Notes: generated from the letters alone by a model not told the origin. A stretch of DNA of 30,388 nucleotides from an uncultured Bacteroidia bacterium (GCA_938038735.1 CALHSW010000028.1:1-30388), one strand, 5' to 3'. Shown: positions 1 to 7,197, counted from the stretch's first letter. Numbers and translations are program-made.

Positions 1-286
1 AATTATCCCGGCTGAAATCCACGTGCAGCACGGGGTGCTGCGTCCAATCCTTCTCAAGCCCCTCCATGGCCAGCCCCGCGAAGAGCTCCCGCCGGCCCTG
101 GAAGTACGCCTCCAGCGTGGAGACAAGCAAACTCTTCCCGAACCGCCGCGGGCGGCTCAGGAAGTAGTACCGCCCCTGCCTCACCAGCTGGTAAATCAGC
201 GCCGTCTTATCCACGTAGACGGCGTTATCCTCCCGCAGATTCGTAAAGCTTGCCTCCCCGATCGGGTACGTTATCATTTGGTCCAT
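1..286 (-). CDS. AAA-ATPase-like / PD-(D/E)XK nuclease family protein (partial, N-terminus only)
   Basis: The reading frame begins at an ATG at 286-284 and runs off the left edge, giving about 95 residues. It starts MDQMITYPIGEASFTNLRED and then reads VYVDKT, YYFLSRPRRFGKSLLVSTLE and HPVLHVDFS. This is the hallmark N-terminus of the family with an AAA-ATPase-like domain (PF09820), usually followed by a C-terminal PD-(D/E)XK nuclease-like domain (PF08011). RPRRFGKSLL is its P-loop variant. These proteins occur in many copies in Bacteroidota; their function is not settled, and a mobile-element or nuclease role is only suspected. AGGAGG lies 9 bases before this ATG. A weak promoter-like TACCTTTA lies on the minus strand at 325-318. 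The C-terminal domain is outside the window. Confidence 0.85.
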   Translation of the reverse strand, partial: MDQMITYPIGEASFTNLREDNAVYVDKTALIYQLVRQGRYYFLSRPRRFGKSLLVSTLEAYFQGRRELFAGLAMEGLEKDWTQHPVLHVDFSRDN

Positions 287-357
287 GCCATTGCCCTCCT
301 CGCGCCTTTTTGCAGGGTAAAGGTACAAAAAATATTTTAACGGTGGCGGGGCAGAAG

Positions 358-492
358 GCACCGCATCTTTATAGGCCGATGGGCTGCCAGGGTCAGTCTT
401 TCAGACTGGCTCGCCTTGCAGGCAAGGTTACCGGGGGGTTGCAAACCCCCGGCTATTGAAAGACCGTCCTACGGACGGGGCTTCATCGGTGC
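358..492. ncRNA. Candidate multi-hairpin structured RNA or repeat unit
   Basis: This non-coding stretch contains four consecutive short inverted repeats: 394-399/403-408 (CAGTCT, loop TTC), 414-418/423-427, 431-437/446-452 (CCGGGGG) and 464-469/473-478 (CCGTCC, loop TAC). They are enclosed by pairable ends: GCACCG 358-363 with CGGTGC 487-492, or alternatively CCGATG 376-381 with CATCGG 484-489. The layout is that of a closed multibranch RNA, but no known RNA family was recognised and the strand is unknown. It could equally be a DNA repeat element. Confidence 0.3.
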
Positions 493-584
493 GCCGATTC
501 TATGCATTTTGGTGGGCGTGTAGGTTTATGCGGGGTCTGAAGGGCCGCCAAGGTCAGTCCGACTGAGAAACCATCCGTTGACCG

Positions 585-623
585 CAACTTGTTAGGAAGT
601 TGTGAATATCTGAGGAATTCCTC
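585..623. repeat. Two short inverted repeats in the gap before the DUF6266 gene
   Basis: CAACTT (585-590) pairs with AAGTTG (597-602) across a 6-base loop. It is followed by the 12-bp perfect palindrome GAGGAATTCCTC at 612-623. Together with 554-566 (TCAGTC-C-GACTGA) they extend the hairpin-rich character of the region 358-683. No coding function is visible here. Confidence 0.5.
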
Positions 624-645
624 CCCGAACAGCTACACCCTTTGC

Positions 646-683
646 ACCAAACCCAATTATTGCCGGCGATAATTGGGTTTGGT
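646..683. repeat. Perfect 15-bp inverted repeat (stem-loop) upstream of DUF6266 gene
   Basis: ACCAAACCCAATTAT at 646-660 is the exact reverse complement of 669-683. The 8-base spacer TGCCGGCG contains a GCCGGC palindrome, so the stem can extend further inward. No T-run follows on either strand, so it is not a canonical intrinsic terminator. It lies 35 bases before the promoter box of the DUF6266 gene and could be a terminator without a T-tract, a protein-binding site, or a repeat-element end. Confidence 0.7.
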
Positions 684-718
684 ACGACCCATTTCCGTGC
701 AGGGACAGAGCCGCGCAT

Positions 719-726
719 TACCTTTG
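719..726 (+). promoter_or_regulatory. Bacteroidota -7 promoter box TACCTTTG
   Basis: TACCTTTG matches the Bacteroidota sigma-70-type -7 consensus TAnnTTTG. It sits 33 bases before the DUF6266 start codon. No convincing TTTG -33 element is visible at the expected spacing. Confidence 0.5.
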
Positions 727-759
727 CTGTAGAGAGGGAGCAACTTTAAAACAAAAGCT

Positions 760-1548
760 ATGGCAGTATACGTACCGATACGCCCCCGGTGGAATCCCCG
801 GGGCGTGGTCATTAACTACGTTTCATGCGAGCAGCTCTGCGTGCGCAGCTGGCCCAAAGAGTACCGCGATGCAAACACGGCTGCGCAGCGGCGGCAGCGA
901 AGCAAAATGGCGCAGGTGTGCGGCGTGTTGCCCCACCTGAAGGTGCTACTCGCCGAGGGGTACTCCCCGCAGACGCGGCGCAACGGCCGAAAGGTGGGCA
1001 GCTACCACGCGGCGGTGGCTACAGCGCTAAGGGAGTGGTTTGAAGATAGCATGCATGGGCCGCAACTCGTCACCTCCAGGCTACGCCTGACTGACGGCGT
1101 AGCCGCGCTGCCAGAGGAACTCGCAATAGCACGCCTAAAGGATACACTACGTGTATCGTGGCGCAGCGCATTGCGCTGGCAAGGAGCTAAGCTGCTCATC
1201 GCAGTCCATGGACCGAGGGGCAAAGAGTGGGTGTGCAGAGTGGTCACGCTAGCGGCGGGCGCAACGAGCGCCATGGTGCGCCTCCCCGCAACGTGGCGTA
1301 AAGGGACCATTGAGGCGTGGGGTGCATTCGTGGGTAACGGCGGGCGGATACGTACGCAGACGCGCCGCGCCACGCTACTATCCACAAGGGGCGCCGCGGG
1401 CGCAACGGGGGGCAGAGGAAGGGCATGGGCGGGGAGCATAGCCGAGACACCCAGGGAGTGCCGCGAAATGGCTGAGGAGCAAGGGGTCCGAACGGCGGCA
1501 GTAGAACCGCAGCCGTATGGGGGCGGTGTGCCAATGGACGGAGGGTAG
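760..1548 (+). CDS. DUF6266 family protein with C-terminal extension
   Basis: This 262-residue protein carries the ordered signature of DUF6266, a Bacteroidota family of unknown function. Near the N-terminus it has a G-x-V-I/V segment followed by CVRSWPKEYRDANTAAQRRQR. It then has PHLKVLLAEGYS, followed by SYHAAVATAL, LRLTDGVAALPEELAIA and a C-terminal beta-rich segment (LRVSWRS, KLLIAVHGPRGKEWVC, ATWRKGTIEAWGAFVGNGG). Family members are usually a little over 200 residues. Here the reading frame continues some 55 residues past the expected end in a Gly/Arg/Ala-rich stretch, which may be non-native sequence. There is no signal peptide or membrane segment. A TACCTTTG promoter box lies at 719-726. 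Hairpin-rich non-coding DNA flanks it on both sides, suggesting an accessory cassette. The family assignment is from recognition of the motif order; the function is unknown. Confidence 0.75.
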   Translation: MAVYVPIRPRWNPRGVVINYVSCEQLCVRSWPKEYRDANTAAQRRQRSKMAQVCGVLPHLKVLLAEGYSPQTRRNGRKVGSYHAAVATALREWFEDSMHGPQLVTSRLRLTDGVAALPEELAIARLKDTLRVSWRSALRWQGAKLLIAVHGPRGKEWVCRVVTLAAGATSAMVRLPATWRKGTIEAWGAFVGNGGRIRTQTRRATLLSTRGAAGATGGRGRAWAGSIAETPRECREMAEEQGVRTAAVEPQPYGGGVPMDGG

Positions 1549-2013
1549 CTACTAACGGTCAGCGTTAACCCAATGCGATTTCAACGTAAGGATCGGGCGG
1601 CAGGGCTACGCAGGTCAGCCTTGCAGGCTATTGTATATGTACATTCAATGTGGGAGGTAACCTGCGAGTGCTTCGCGGATCGGTCCTATTGCGAGACCGT
1701 CCTACAGCTCGGGCTGTAGTTTGGCGAGATCTGCAGGGGTACAGCTCTTTACGAAATAATAAGGAAACTGTAGCATTACAGGCCGATTGGCAGCGCGGGA
1801 GAACCATTTGCTTACGATGTAGCCCTAACCTTGCTCCCACGCTTGGGAGGATTGTAGGATGCTCTTAAAGCCTTACGCTGCAAGGTGAAACGATGGTTGC
1901 GAACGCATGCCCTGAGGCAATCGCGGAGACCCCACGCCGCACCGTCCGCAGCCTTCCAATAGCGCTAATATGCATGCTAGGATGTAAATTCTGCGGTAAC
2001 GAATAGGGAGCCG
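1549..2013. other. Non-coding, hairpin-rich intergenic segment
   Basis: No plausible gene was seen in these 465 bases. Short stem-loops occur at 1617-1621/1625-1629 (AGCCT, loop TGC), 1681-1685/1695-1699 (CGGTC/GACCG), 1702-1708/1713-1719 (CTACAGC, loop TCGG) and 1834-1839/1844-1849 (CTCCCA, loop CGCT). The 12-mer AGACCGTCCTAC at 1694-1705 is identical to 461-472 on the other side of the DUF6266 gene. In both places it leads directly into a hairpin. Confidence 0.5.
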
Positions 2014-2790
2014 CTAATCTTTCTTGACAGTCCCTTGCCTTCTCTTGCGCAGCCCGTCAACGTCCACCCCGCGTGGATTACCCGATCGTTGCACGCCGCC
2101 CTCATTGAATAGCTCCATAGGGGGTGCCACGGGCCCAACATGCTGCACCCATTGCTCGGCGGCTAGAGCCATCACCTCCCGCTGCGGCAGCACCACCGTG
2201 GCGGTGGAAAACGACTCCGATACGTTCACCACCTTGCACCTGCGCTGCGCGAGGTGACGCTTCACAAACGCTGCATCTACATTGGGGAACCAGCTAAAGA
2301 CCACCTCAACCTGTCCGCCTCCGCGATCCACCCATTCGGGGAGATTAGACCCCAGAAGCACATTGGACACCTTCCACAGCGGTTCGATGGGTACCACGGC
2401 TATTGCGCCCGCTTTGGCGAAATCATGGGGTTTCGCGCCCGCCGGCACCTGCGCATAGTAGGCATTGCCTCCGACGTAGCCCCCAAGCCTCGCACCTAAC
2501 AATTCAAGCTCGCTGCGCATCTCCGTATCGGGGATCCTTGCGAATTGCATGAGCACGTTTAACACCCCATTCACCGCCGTTCCCCACGCCGCTGCGTACG
2601 CCTCCTGCCGCTGCGTATCGCCATTGAACACGTTGAGTTCCGGTTTCACCTCATGCTTTCCGAACCGCACCACCTGCTGCAGTTTAGCCGCCTCTTCCCG
2701 CTGGGCACTCTCCGTGGCCTTCAGCGCCTTACACCCCGCTGCCACCGCCACCATGGCCGCCGCTAGCACCACCCATTTCATTCTGCCCAT
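2014..2790 (-). CDS. Lipoprotein resembling the propeptide half of a Bacteroidota S8 (subtilisin-like) peptidase
   Basis: The 258-residue protein begins with a lipoprotein signal peptide: KWVVLAAAMVAVAAG then Cys20, with lipobox AAGC. It is therefore predicted to be lipid-anchored in the envelope after processing by a signal peptidase II such as LspA at 14812. The middle and end (VEVVFSWFPNVDAAFVKRHL, ESFSTATVVLPQREVMALAA, WVQHVGPVAPP) resemble the region that precedes the catalytic domain in secreted Bacteroidota subtilases, where an I9-like prodomain ends in a W-V-x-x-(I/V)-x-P-(I/V)-x-P-P motif. The reading frame stops about 40 residues later, before any Asp, His or Ser catalytic motif, and no remnant was found downstream. 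It may be a truncated peptidase gene or a stand-alone inhibitor-like lipoprotein. It lies 75 bases behind the DUF4301 gene on the same strand. Confidence 0.6.
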   Translation of the reverse strand: MGRMKWVVLAAAMVAVAAGCKALKATESAQREEAAKLQQVVRFGKHEVKPELNVFNGDTQRQEAYAAAWGTAVNGVLNVLMQFARIPDTEMRSELELLGARLGGYVGGNAYYAQVPAGAKPHDFAKAGAIAVVPIEPLWKVSNVLLGSNLPEWVDRGGGQVEVVFSWFPNVDAAFVKRHLAQRRCKVVNVSESFSTATVVLPQREVMALAAEQWVQHVGPVAPPMELFNEGGVQRSGNPRGVDVDGLRKRRQGTVKKD

Positions 2791-2838
2791 AACCTAGCCC
2801 TTTCCATTTGTGAACCCTAGGAGCCATGCGAACAAAAC

Positions 2839-2860
2839 ACCTGCCAACACCGGCGCAGGT
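2839..2860 (-). terminator. Possible terminator behind DUF4301 gene
   Basis: ACCTGC (2839-2844) and GCAGGT (2855-2860) form a stem with possible inner G-C pairs. Read on the minus strand, it is followed by the T-rich stretch GTTTTGTT. It begins 6 bases after the DUF4301 stop codon. The stem is short, so termination may be partial, allowing read-through into the lipoprotein gene. Confidence 0.4.
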
Positions 2861-2865
2861 CGCGA

Positions 2866-4398
2866 TCATCCCTTCGCTAAATGCTCAGCGCGCAGCAGGT
2901 CAGTCATCTCCTTTACCGGCGAGAAGGTGATGGAGGGCACCTCCACCAGCACCGTGTTCCACTCCGCCATCGCCCCATTCCATAGCCCCGGGAGCTCCAA
3001 CGCCTTTATGGGCACACCGTTGACGCTCTTCTGCGCCACGAATCCCGTATTCTTATTTACGTACTTTGACAGCGTGAAGGGATTACCCTGGAAATCCCTC
3101 GTGCAGCACACGAGGTCTACCGGATTGAAGTAGTGCGATTTACTCACAATCTCCTGCACGCGGGGATCCTTCAGATCCATCTGCGAGGTTTCCACAATCT
3201 GTAGCGCCTCGCTGCCATCCCGCTCCCTCACCCAGTAGGGACCGCCCCCTGGTTCTCCCTCGTTTCGCACCATGCCGCAGACGCGGAGCGGACGATTCAA
3301 CTGCTTTCGTAGGTAGCGTAGGCGGAGATCCAATGGCACCTCGCTGATACCCACCGGGAAACGGTAGCTCAGCTCGCGGCGGCAGAACTCCATTATCTCC
3401 TCGCATAGCGCCTCATCCACGGTCTGCGCGAAAAGGGCCTCTAAGTATCCCACAATGCGCTGCCGTAGCGAGAGCAACAAACCCGCCAACGCCTTTTTAT
3501 AACGTATAGTGGGCTCTTTCAGCTTGTCGGGGAGCACGTTGTCGATGTTTTTAATGAAAATGACATCGGCCTCCACGTCCTGCAGGTTGTTCAAGAGTGC
3601 CCCGTGGCCCGCAGGCCGAAACAGCAACGCCCCATTGGGCTGTCGGTAAGGCGTATTGTCCATATTTGCCGCCACGGTATCCGTACTCGGTTGCTGCTCC
3701 GATAGGTGCAGCACGAAATGAGTGCTAAAAGCCTTTTCAAAATGCGCTGCCGCACGATCGAATGCGGTTTGGAACGCCGCGTGGTGGCGTCGATCCACCG
3801 TGAAGTATAGGTGCGCCTCGCCCGATGCATTGCGCGCGTAGCTCGCGGCCTCCGATAGATGCTCCTCAAAGGCCATGCGCACGCTGCCGTCCGCGTAGGT
3901 ATGGAAAGGGATTAGCGCCTTGGGCATCGCCCCGTAGTTCAACCCCTTTTCATCAAGCAGCGCATGGAGGATCTGTGCGTAATCGCCTTGACGCTCCAGC
4001 GTCTCTAGATCAAGGCTCTGCGCCTGCAGCGTACGCCTCAACGCGGCGGCAAAGGGGTAAAGCGATAGCGAGTCCTCAAAGGGGTTGATCGGCTTGTTAT
4101 CCTCATCACGCCGCGCCCCTTGGAGATACTCGTATTGCCGTTTAAACATACGTGTTGCCGCACCCGAGGCGGGCACAAATTTCGCCACGCGCCCCTTGAA
4201 CTCTTCGTAGCGGGCCGCCGCTTGGTTTACCTCCTCCTCGGTTAGCTGCCGCACCCCTCCGCCCGCCACCACTGCCGAGGTGACCTGCGTGCGGGGATAG
4301 CCCTGCGCAATTTGCAATAGTTGGTTCTCCACCATCGTGGCCGTAACCCCACGCTCCGCGAATTGGGCAAGATCCCCTTGCGTAAACTCAAACTTCAT
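2866..4398 (-). CDS. DUF4301 family protein
   Basis: This 510-residue soluble protein matches DUF4301 (PF14134), a Bacteroidota family of unknown function, along its whole length. Recognisable segments are FVPASGAATRMFK near residue 95, ALIPFHTYADGSVRMAFEEH, LHLSEQQPSTDTVAAN, NGALLFRPAGHGALLNNL, ADVIFIKNIDNVLPD, and near the end YFNPVDLVCCTRDFQGNPF. The P-A-S-G-A-A-T-R-M pattern and the FRPAGHGAL and IKNIDN segments recall the nucleotide-binding loops of sugar-nucleotide (GT-A fold) nucleotidyltransferases; that is an inference, not an established activity. Length and both ends fit the family. It has its own promoter (TACCTTTG at 4463-4456) and is divergent from the symporter gene. Confidence 0.88.
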   Translation of the reverse strand: MKFEFTQGDLAQFAERGVTATMVENQLLQIAQGYPRTQVTSAVVAGGGVRQLTEEEVNQAAARYEEFKGRVAKFVPASGAATRMFKRQYEYLQGARRDEDNKPINPFEDSLSLYPFAAALRRTLQAQSLDLETLERQGDYAQILHALLDEKGLNYGAMPKALIPFHTYADGSVRMAFEEHLSEAASYARNASGEAHLYFTVDRRHHAAFQTAFDRAAAHFEKAFSTHFVLHLSEQQPSTDTVAANMDNTPYRQPNGALLFRPAGHGALLNNLQDVEADVIFIKNIDNVLPDKLKEPTIRYKKALAGLLLSLRQRIVGYLEALFAQTVDEALCEEIMEFCRRELSYRFPVGISEVPLDLRLRYLRKQLNRPLRVCGMVRNEGEPGGGPYWVRERDGSEALQIVETSQMDLKDPRVQEIVSKSHYFNPVDLVCCTRDFQGNPFTLSKYVNKNTGFVAQKSVNGVPIKALELPGLWNGAMAEWNTVLVEVPSITFSPVKEMTDLLRAEHLAKG

Positions 4399-4455
4399 AG
4401 CAGCATACTGTTAAAGACATTCCACCTCGTACCCCTAACTTCCCTACTCCTAGGG

Positions 4456-4485
4456 CAAAGGTAATATTTTTTATAGTAGTTCACA
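4456..4485 (-). promoter_or_regulatory. Promoter of DUF4301 gene (TTG - 20 nt - TACCTTTG)
   Basis: On the minus strand, TACCTTTG at 4463-4456 matches the Bacteroidota TAnnTTTG -7 box. A TTG lies 20 bases upstream, matching the -33 element spacing. The predicted transcript would have a leader of about 50 bases before the ATG at 4398. Confidence 0.6.
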
Positions 4486-4517
4486 AGCGGGTTAATGCGA
4501 CAATCTCAATAAATAGG

Positions 4518-4525
4518 TACATTTG
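4518..4525 (+). promoter_or_regulatory. Promoter -7 box TACATTTG of symporter-mazG unit
   Basis: TACATTTG matches the TAnnTTTG box and ends 21 bases before the ATG at 4547. No clear -33 TTTG is present. GGAAGG at 4539-4544 sits just before the start codon. Confidence 0.5.
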
Positions 4526-4546
4526 CAGTGAATTAACTGGAAGGAA

Positions 4547-5992
4547 ATGTCGCCTCGCAGCGTGCTCTTTGTGCTACTCTCCTACTTCGCCGTGCTGATC
4601 GCGGTGGGGTGGCTAAGCGCACGGCGTTCCGACTCCCGCGCCTACTTCGTGGGCAGACGGAAAGCCCCCTGGTGGGCCATTGCGTTCGGGATGATCGGGG
4701 TCTCCATCTCGGGTATCTCCTTCATTTCGGTGCCGGGTTGGCCGCTCACCACCAATTTCTACTACATGCAGATGGTGCTGGGCTACATCGTTGGATACTA
4801 CGTCATTGCGTACGTTCTAATCCCTATATACTACAAATTAGACACCCCCAGCATCTATACCTACCTCAACGCGCGCTTCGGCATCGTGAGCTACCGCACG
4901 GGAGCTGTCCTATTCATCATTTCGCGCATGGTAGTGGCCGCCTTCCGGCTCTTCGTGGTGGCCAGCGTGCTGCATGCCCTCGTCTTCAAGCAGTGGGGCG
5001 TTCCCTTCGCCGCAACCGTGGCGGTAACGATTGCACTGATTTGGCTCTACACCCATCGCGCCGGTATGCAGACCATTATATGGACCGACACGGTGCAGAC
5101 CATCGCCATGATAGCCTGCATCGCCTTCACCATCTACTTCGTAGCCAAGGGGCTAAACTTCTCTTTCTCCGGCGCGGTGCAGGCCGTTGCGCAGGATCCA
5201 CGCAGTGCCATCTTTGAATTCAGCGATTGGCGTAGCCCTAACCACTTTGTGAAACAATTCCTCAGCGGCGCGCTGATACCCATTGTGATGACGGGGCTCG
5301 ATCAGGACATGATGCAGAAGAATCTCGGCTGCAAGAGCGTGCGGGATGCGCAGAAGAACATGATTGCCTACGGCTATGCGTTCGTACCAATCAATCTCGC
5401 CCTGCTGAGCCTCGGCGTGCTGCTTACCCTCTTCTACGAACACATAGGGCTCGCCCTACCCGCTCGCGGCGATGAGCTCTACCCCCTAATCGCCACCAAC
5501 GGAGCATTGCCCTCCGCGGTGGGCATACTCTTCGTGCTGGGCGTAACCGCGGCAGCCTACTCCTCGGCCGACTCGGCCCTGACCGCCCTCACCACCTCGT
5601 GTACGCTTGACCTCATCGGGGCAGATCCCGATGACACCATCCGCACCCCCCGCGTACGGACGGCGGTCCAGATTGGGGTTTCAGTAGCCCTAGGCGCGCT
5701 CGTCCTCCTCTTTAGCCACATCAAGGAGGGGTCAATCATCAATGCCCTCTTCGCCGCCGTGGGCTACACCTATGGGCCGCTCCTTGGCCTGTACGCCCTC
5801 GGCCTCTTTACAAAGGTAAAAAGCCGCGAGTGGGCTATACCCATCATCGCCCTCCTCGCGCCCATCGCATCGTGGGGCGTGAAAACATGGGCCGCCAGCG
5901 TGGGCCACAGCATGGGCTACGAGCTACTCCTATTCAATGGGGCTATCACCTTCGGCGTGCTATGGCTCACAAGAGTACGTAGTACGAAATAG
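4547..5992 (+). CDS. Sodium:solute symporter (SSS family)
   Basis: This 481-residue integral membrane protein has about 13 hydrophobic segments. The first is VLFVLLSYFAVLIAVGWLSA, followed by the cytoplasmic SRAYFVGRRKAPWWAIAFGM motif characteristic of the solute:sodium symporter family (TC 2.A.21). Further family landmarks are GISFISVPGW in the second helix, the MTGLDQDMMQKNLGCKSVRDAQKN loop and AAYSSADSALTALTTS, whose serines are typical of the sodium site region. The substrate cannot be read from sequence; family members carry sugars, amino acids, carboxylates or nucleosides. It likely uses the sodium gradient that the decarboxylase operon at 25175-29385 would build. It has its own promoter box and is followed 29 bases later by mazG, probably co-transcribed. 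Confidence 0.9.
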   Translation: MSPRSVLFVLLSYFAVLIAVGWLSARRSDSRAYFVGRRKAPWWAIAFGMIGVSISGISFISVPGWPLTTNFYYMQMVLGYIVGYYVIAYVLIPIYYKLDTPSIYTYLNARFGIVSYRTGAVLFIISRMVVAAFRLFVVASVLHALVFKQWGVPFAATVAVTIALIWLYTHRAGMQTIIWTDTVQTIAMIACIAFTIYFVAKGLNFSFSGAVQAVAQDPRSAIFEFSDWRSPNHFVKQFLSGALIPIVMTGLDQDMMQKNLGCKSVRDAQKNMIAYGYAFVPINLALLSLGVLLTLFYEHIGLALPARGDELYPLIATNGALPSAVGILFVLGVTAAAYSSADSALTALTTSCTLDLIGADPDDTIRTPRVRTAVQIGVSVALGALVLLFSHIKEGSIINALFAAVGYTYGPLLGLYALGLFTKVKSREWAIPIIALLAPIASWGVKTWAASVGHSMGYELLLFNGAITFGVLWLTRVRSTK

Positions 5993-6021
5993 AATTACAC
6001 GAACAGTTAGTAATTAGCGAA

Positions 6022-6822
6022 ATGGAAGAAGATAAACGAAAAGAAATTCTACGGCTCTTTGACGAGAACCTAAACATCATGGAGCTGCTACGAGAGAAAT
6101 GCCCATGGGACGCGAAGCAAACCATCCCATCGTTGCGCCAGTACACCATTGAGGAGGTATTTGAACTCGCCGATGCCATCGTTGACGAGGCCTGGGACAA
6201 CGTGCGGAAGGAGCTCGGCGACATCCTAATGCATGTCGTTTTCTACTCCCTCATCGCAGACGAAGAGGGAAAGTTCTCCTTCGCCGACGTGCTGCGAGGA
6301 GAAAACGAGAAGCTCGTCTACCGCCACCCGCACGTGTTTGACCCCAATTCACACCTTACGGCCCGGGAGGTGGAGGAGCAGTGGGAAGATTTGAAACTCA
6401 AGGAGAAGGGAGGCAACCGCCGCGTGCTTGAGGGCGTACCCCGTGCCTTACCCCCGATCACGAAGGCGCTGCGCATACAGGAGAAAGCCAGCGCGGCGGG
6501 ATTTGACTGGGAGAAGCGGGACGAGGTGTGGAACAAGGTGGAGGAGGAGCTCGGGGAGGCCAAAGAGGCGGCACTCCATGAGAGCCATGCGGCGCAGGAG
6601 GGCGAAATCGGCGACCTTCTCTTTGCGGCTATCAACGCGGCGCGCCTCTACGGCATTGACCCCTCCATGGCATTGGAGAAAACAAACAAAAAGTTTATAC
6701 GGAGGTTTCAGCACGTGGAGGACGGCGCCATGGCGCAGGGGAAAACGCTCCACGAAATGACGCTTCGTGAGATGGATGCACTTTGGGATGAAGCCAAGGA
6801 GGAGGAACGCAAGCAGGGGTAG
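6022..6822 (+). CDS. mazG: MazG-type nucleoside triphosphate pyrophosphohydrolase
   Basis: This 266-residue protein carries two MazG all-alpha domains, as in Escherichia coli MazG (263 residues). The first domain has REKCPWDAKQTIPSLRQYTIEEVFELADAI then ELGDILMHVVFYSLIADEE, giving the metal-binding EExxE...ExxD pattern. The second contains AAGFDWEKRDEVWNKVEEELGEAKEA and EIGDLLFAAINAARLYGIDP. A conserved linker (HPHVF, EVEEQWEDLKLKEK) lies between them. The enzyme hydrolyses NTPs and dNTPs to monophosphate and pyrophosphate, removing damaged or surplus nucleotides; in E. coli it also lowers ppGpp indirectly. It follows the symporter gene closely. A small stem (CGGCA 6843-6847 / TGCCG 6855-6859) behind it may end the transcript. 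Confidence 0.93.
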   Translation: MEEDKRKEILRLFDENLNIMELLREKCPWDAKQTIPSLRQYTIEEVFELADAIVDEAWDNVRKELGDILMHVVFYSLIADEEGKFSFADVLRGENEKLVYRHPHVFDPNSHLTAREVEEQWEDLKLKEKGGNRRVLEGVPRALPPITKALRIQEKASAAGFDWEKRDEVWNKVEEELGEAKEAALHESHAAQEGEIGDLLFAAINAARLYGIDPSMALEKTNKKFIRRFQHVEDGAMAQGKTLHEMTLREMDALWDEAKEEERKQG

Positions 6823-6899
6823 CGGAAGTCTGTAATAAAGTTCGGCATAATATTTGCCGCATTCAGTTATAAAATGAAATTGTAAGGAAAGGAACAGTC

Positions 6900-7163
6900 A
6901 TGGCAAAAGGAGAATTTTGGGCGGGATTGCTCATCGGCGCAGCCGCGGGTGCGGTAGGTTCAATACTTGCAACCTCTGAGAGGGGCAAAGCGATAGGCGA
7001 AGACCTCTTGGAGCGGGCGAAAGATGCTTCAGAGAAGCTCCGCAACGAAACGGAAGAAAAGGTAGATGGTGCTCGCGAAGGCCTCGCCGACCTGATTGAC
7101 GACCTGCGCAAGCGGCTCGAAACGCTCGAGGATAAAGTTCGTACGGATGGGCAGGAAGGGTAG
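6900..7163 (+). CDS. YtxH domain-containing small membrane protein
   Basis: This 87-residue protein has an N-terminal glycine/alanine-rich hydrophobic segment (FWAGLLIGAAAGAVGSILAT, residues 6-25). A charged amphipathic helix or coiled coil rich in Lys, Glu, Asp and Arg follows to the end. That is the architecture of YtxH/gas-vesicle-like proteins (PF12732), which are often stress-induced. The orientation is predicted to be N-terminus in the membrane and helix in the cytoplasm. The precise role is unknown. It leads a three-gene unit with the holin-like gene at 7198 and the small gene at 7539, an arrangement familiar in Bacteroidota, so the three products may act together at the membrane. Confidence 0.8.
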   Translation: MAKGEFWAGLLIGAAAGAVGSILATSERGKAIGEDLLERAKDASEKLRNETEEKVDGAREGLADLIDDLRKRLETLEDKVRTDGQEG

Positions 7164-7197
7164 TTCCGCGCAGTAGCAGCCTGAAAAACGTAGCGGT

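Noticed and set aside
358..492. Possible tRNA or tmRNA, because of the closed multibranch layout
   Set aside because: No T-loop consensus (GGTTCRANYCC), acceptor CCA context or anticodon arm could be fitted.
358..683. Possible CRISPR array, because of serial hairpins
   Set aside because: The stems differ in sequence and spacing is irregular. There is no constant direct repeat with uniform spacers, and there are no cas genes.
1002..1439. Long open frame on the minus strand opposite the DUF6266 gene
   Set aside because: Its translation is Pro/Ala/Arg-rich with no family features. It mirrors the codon bias of the plus-strand gene, which has a recognisable family and promoter.
1628..1868. Overlapping ~70-codon frames on both strands downstream of DUF6266
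   Set aside because: They run through hairpin-forming repeats and have no protein-like features.
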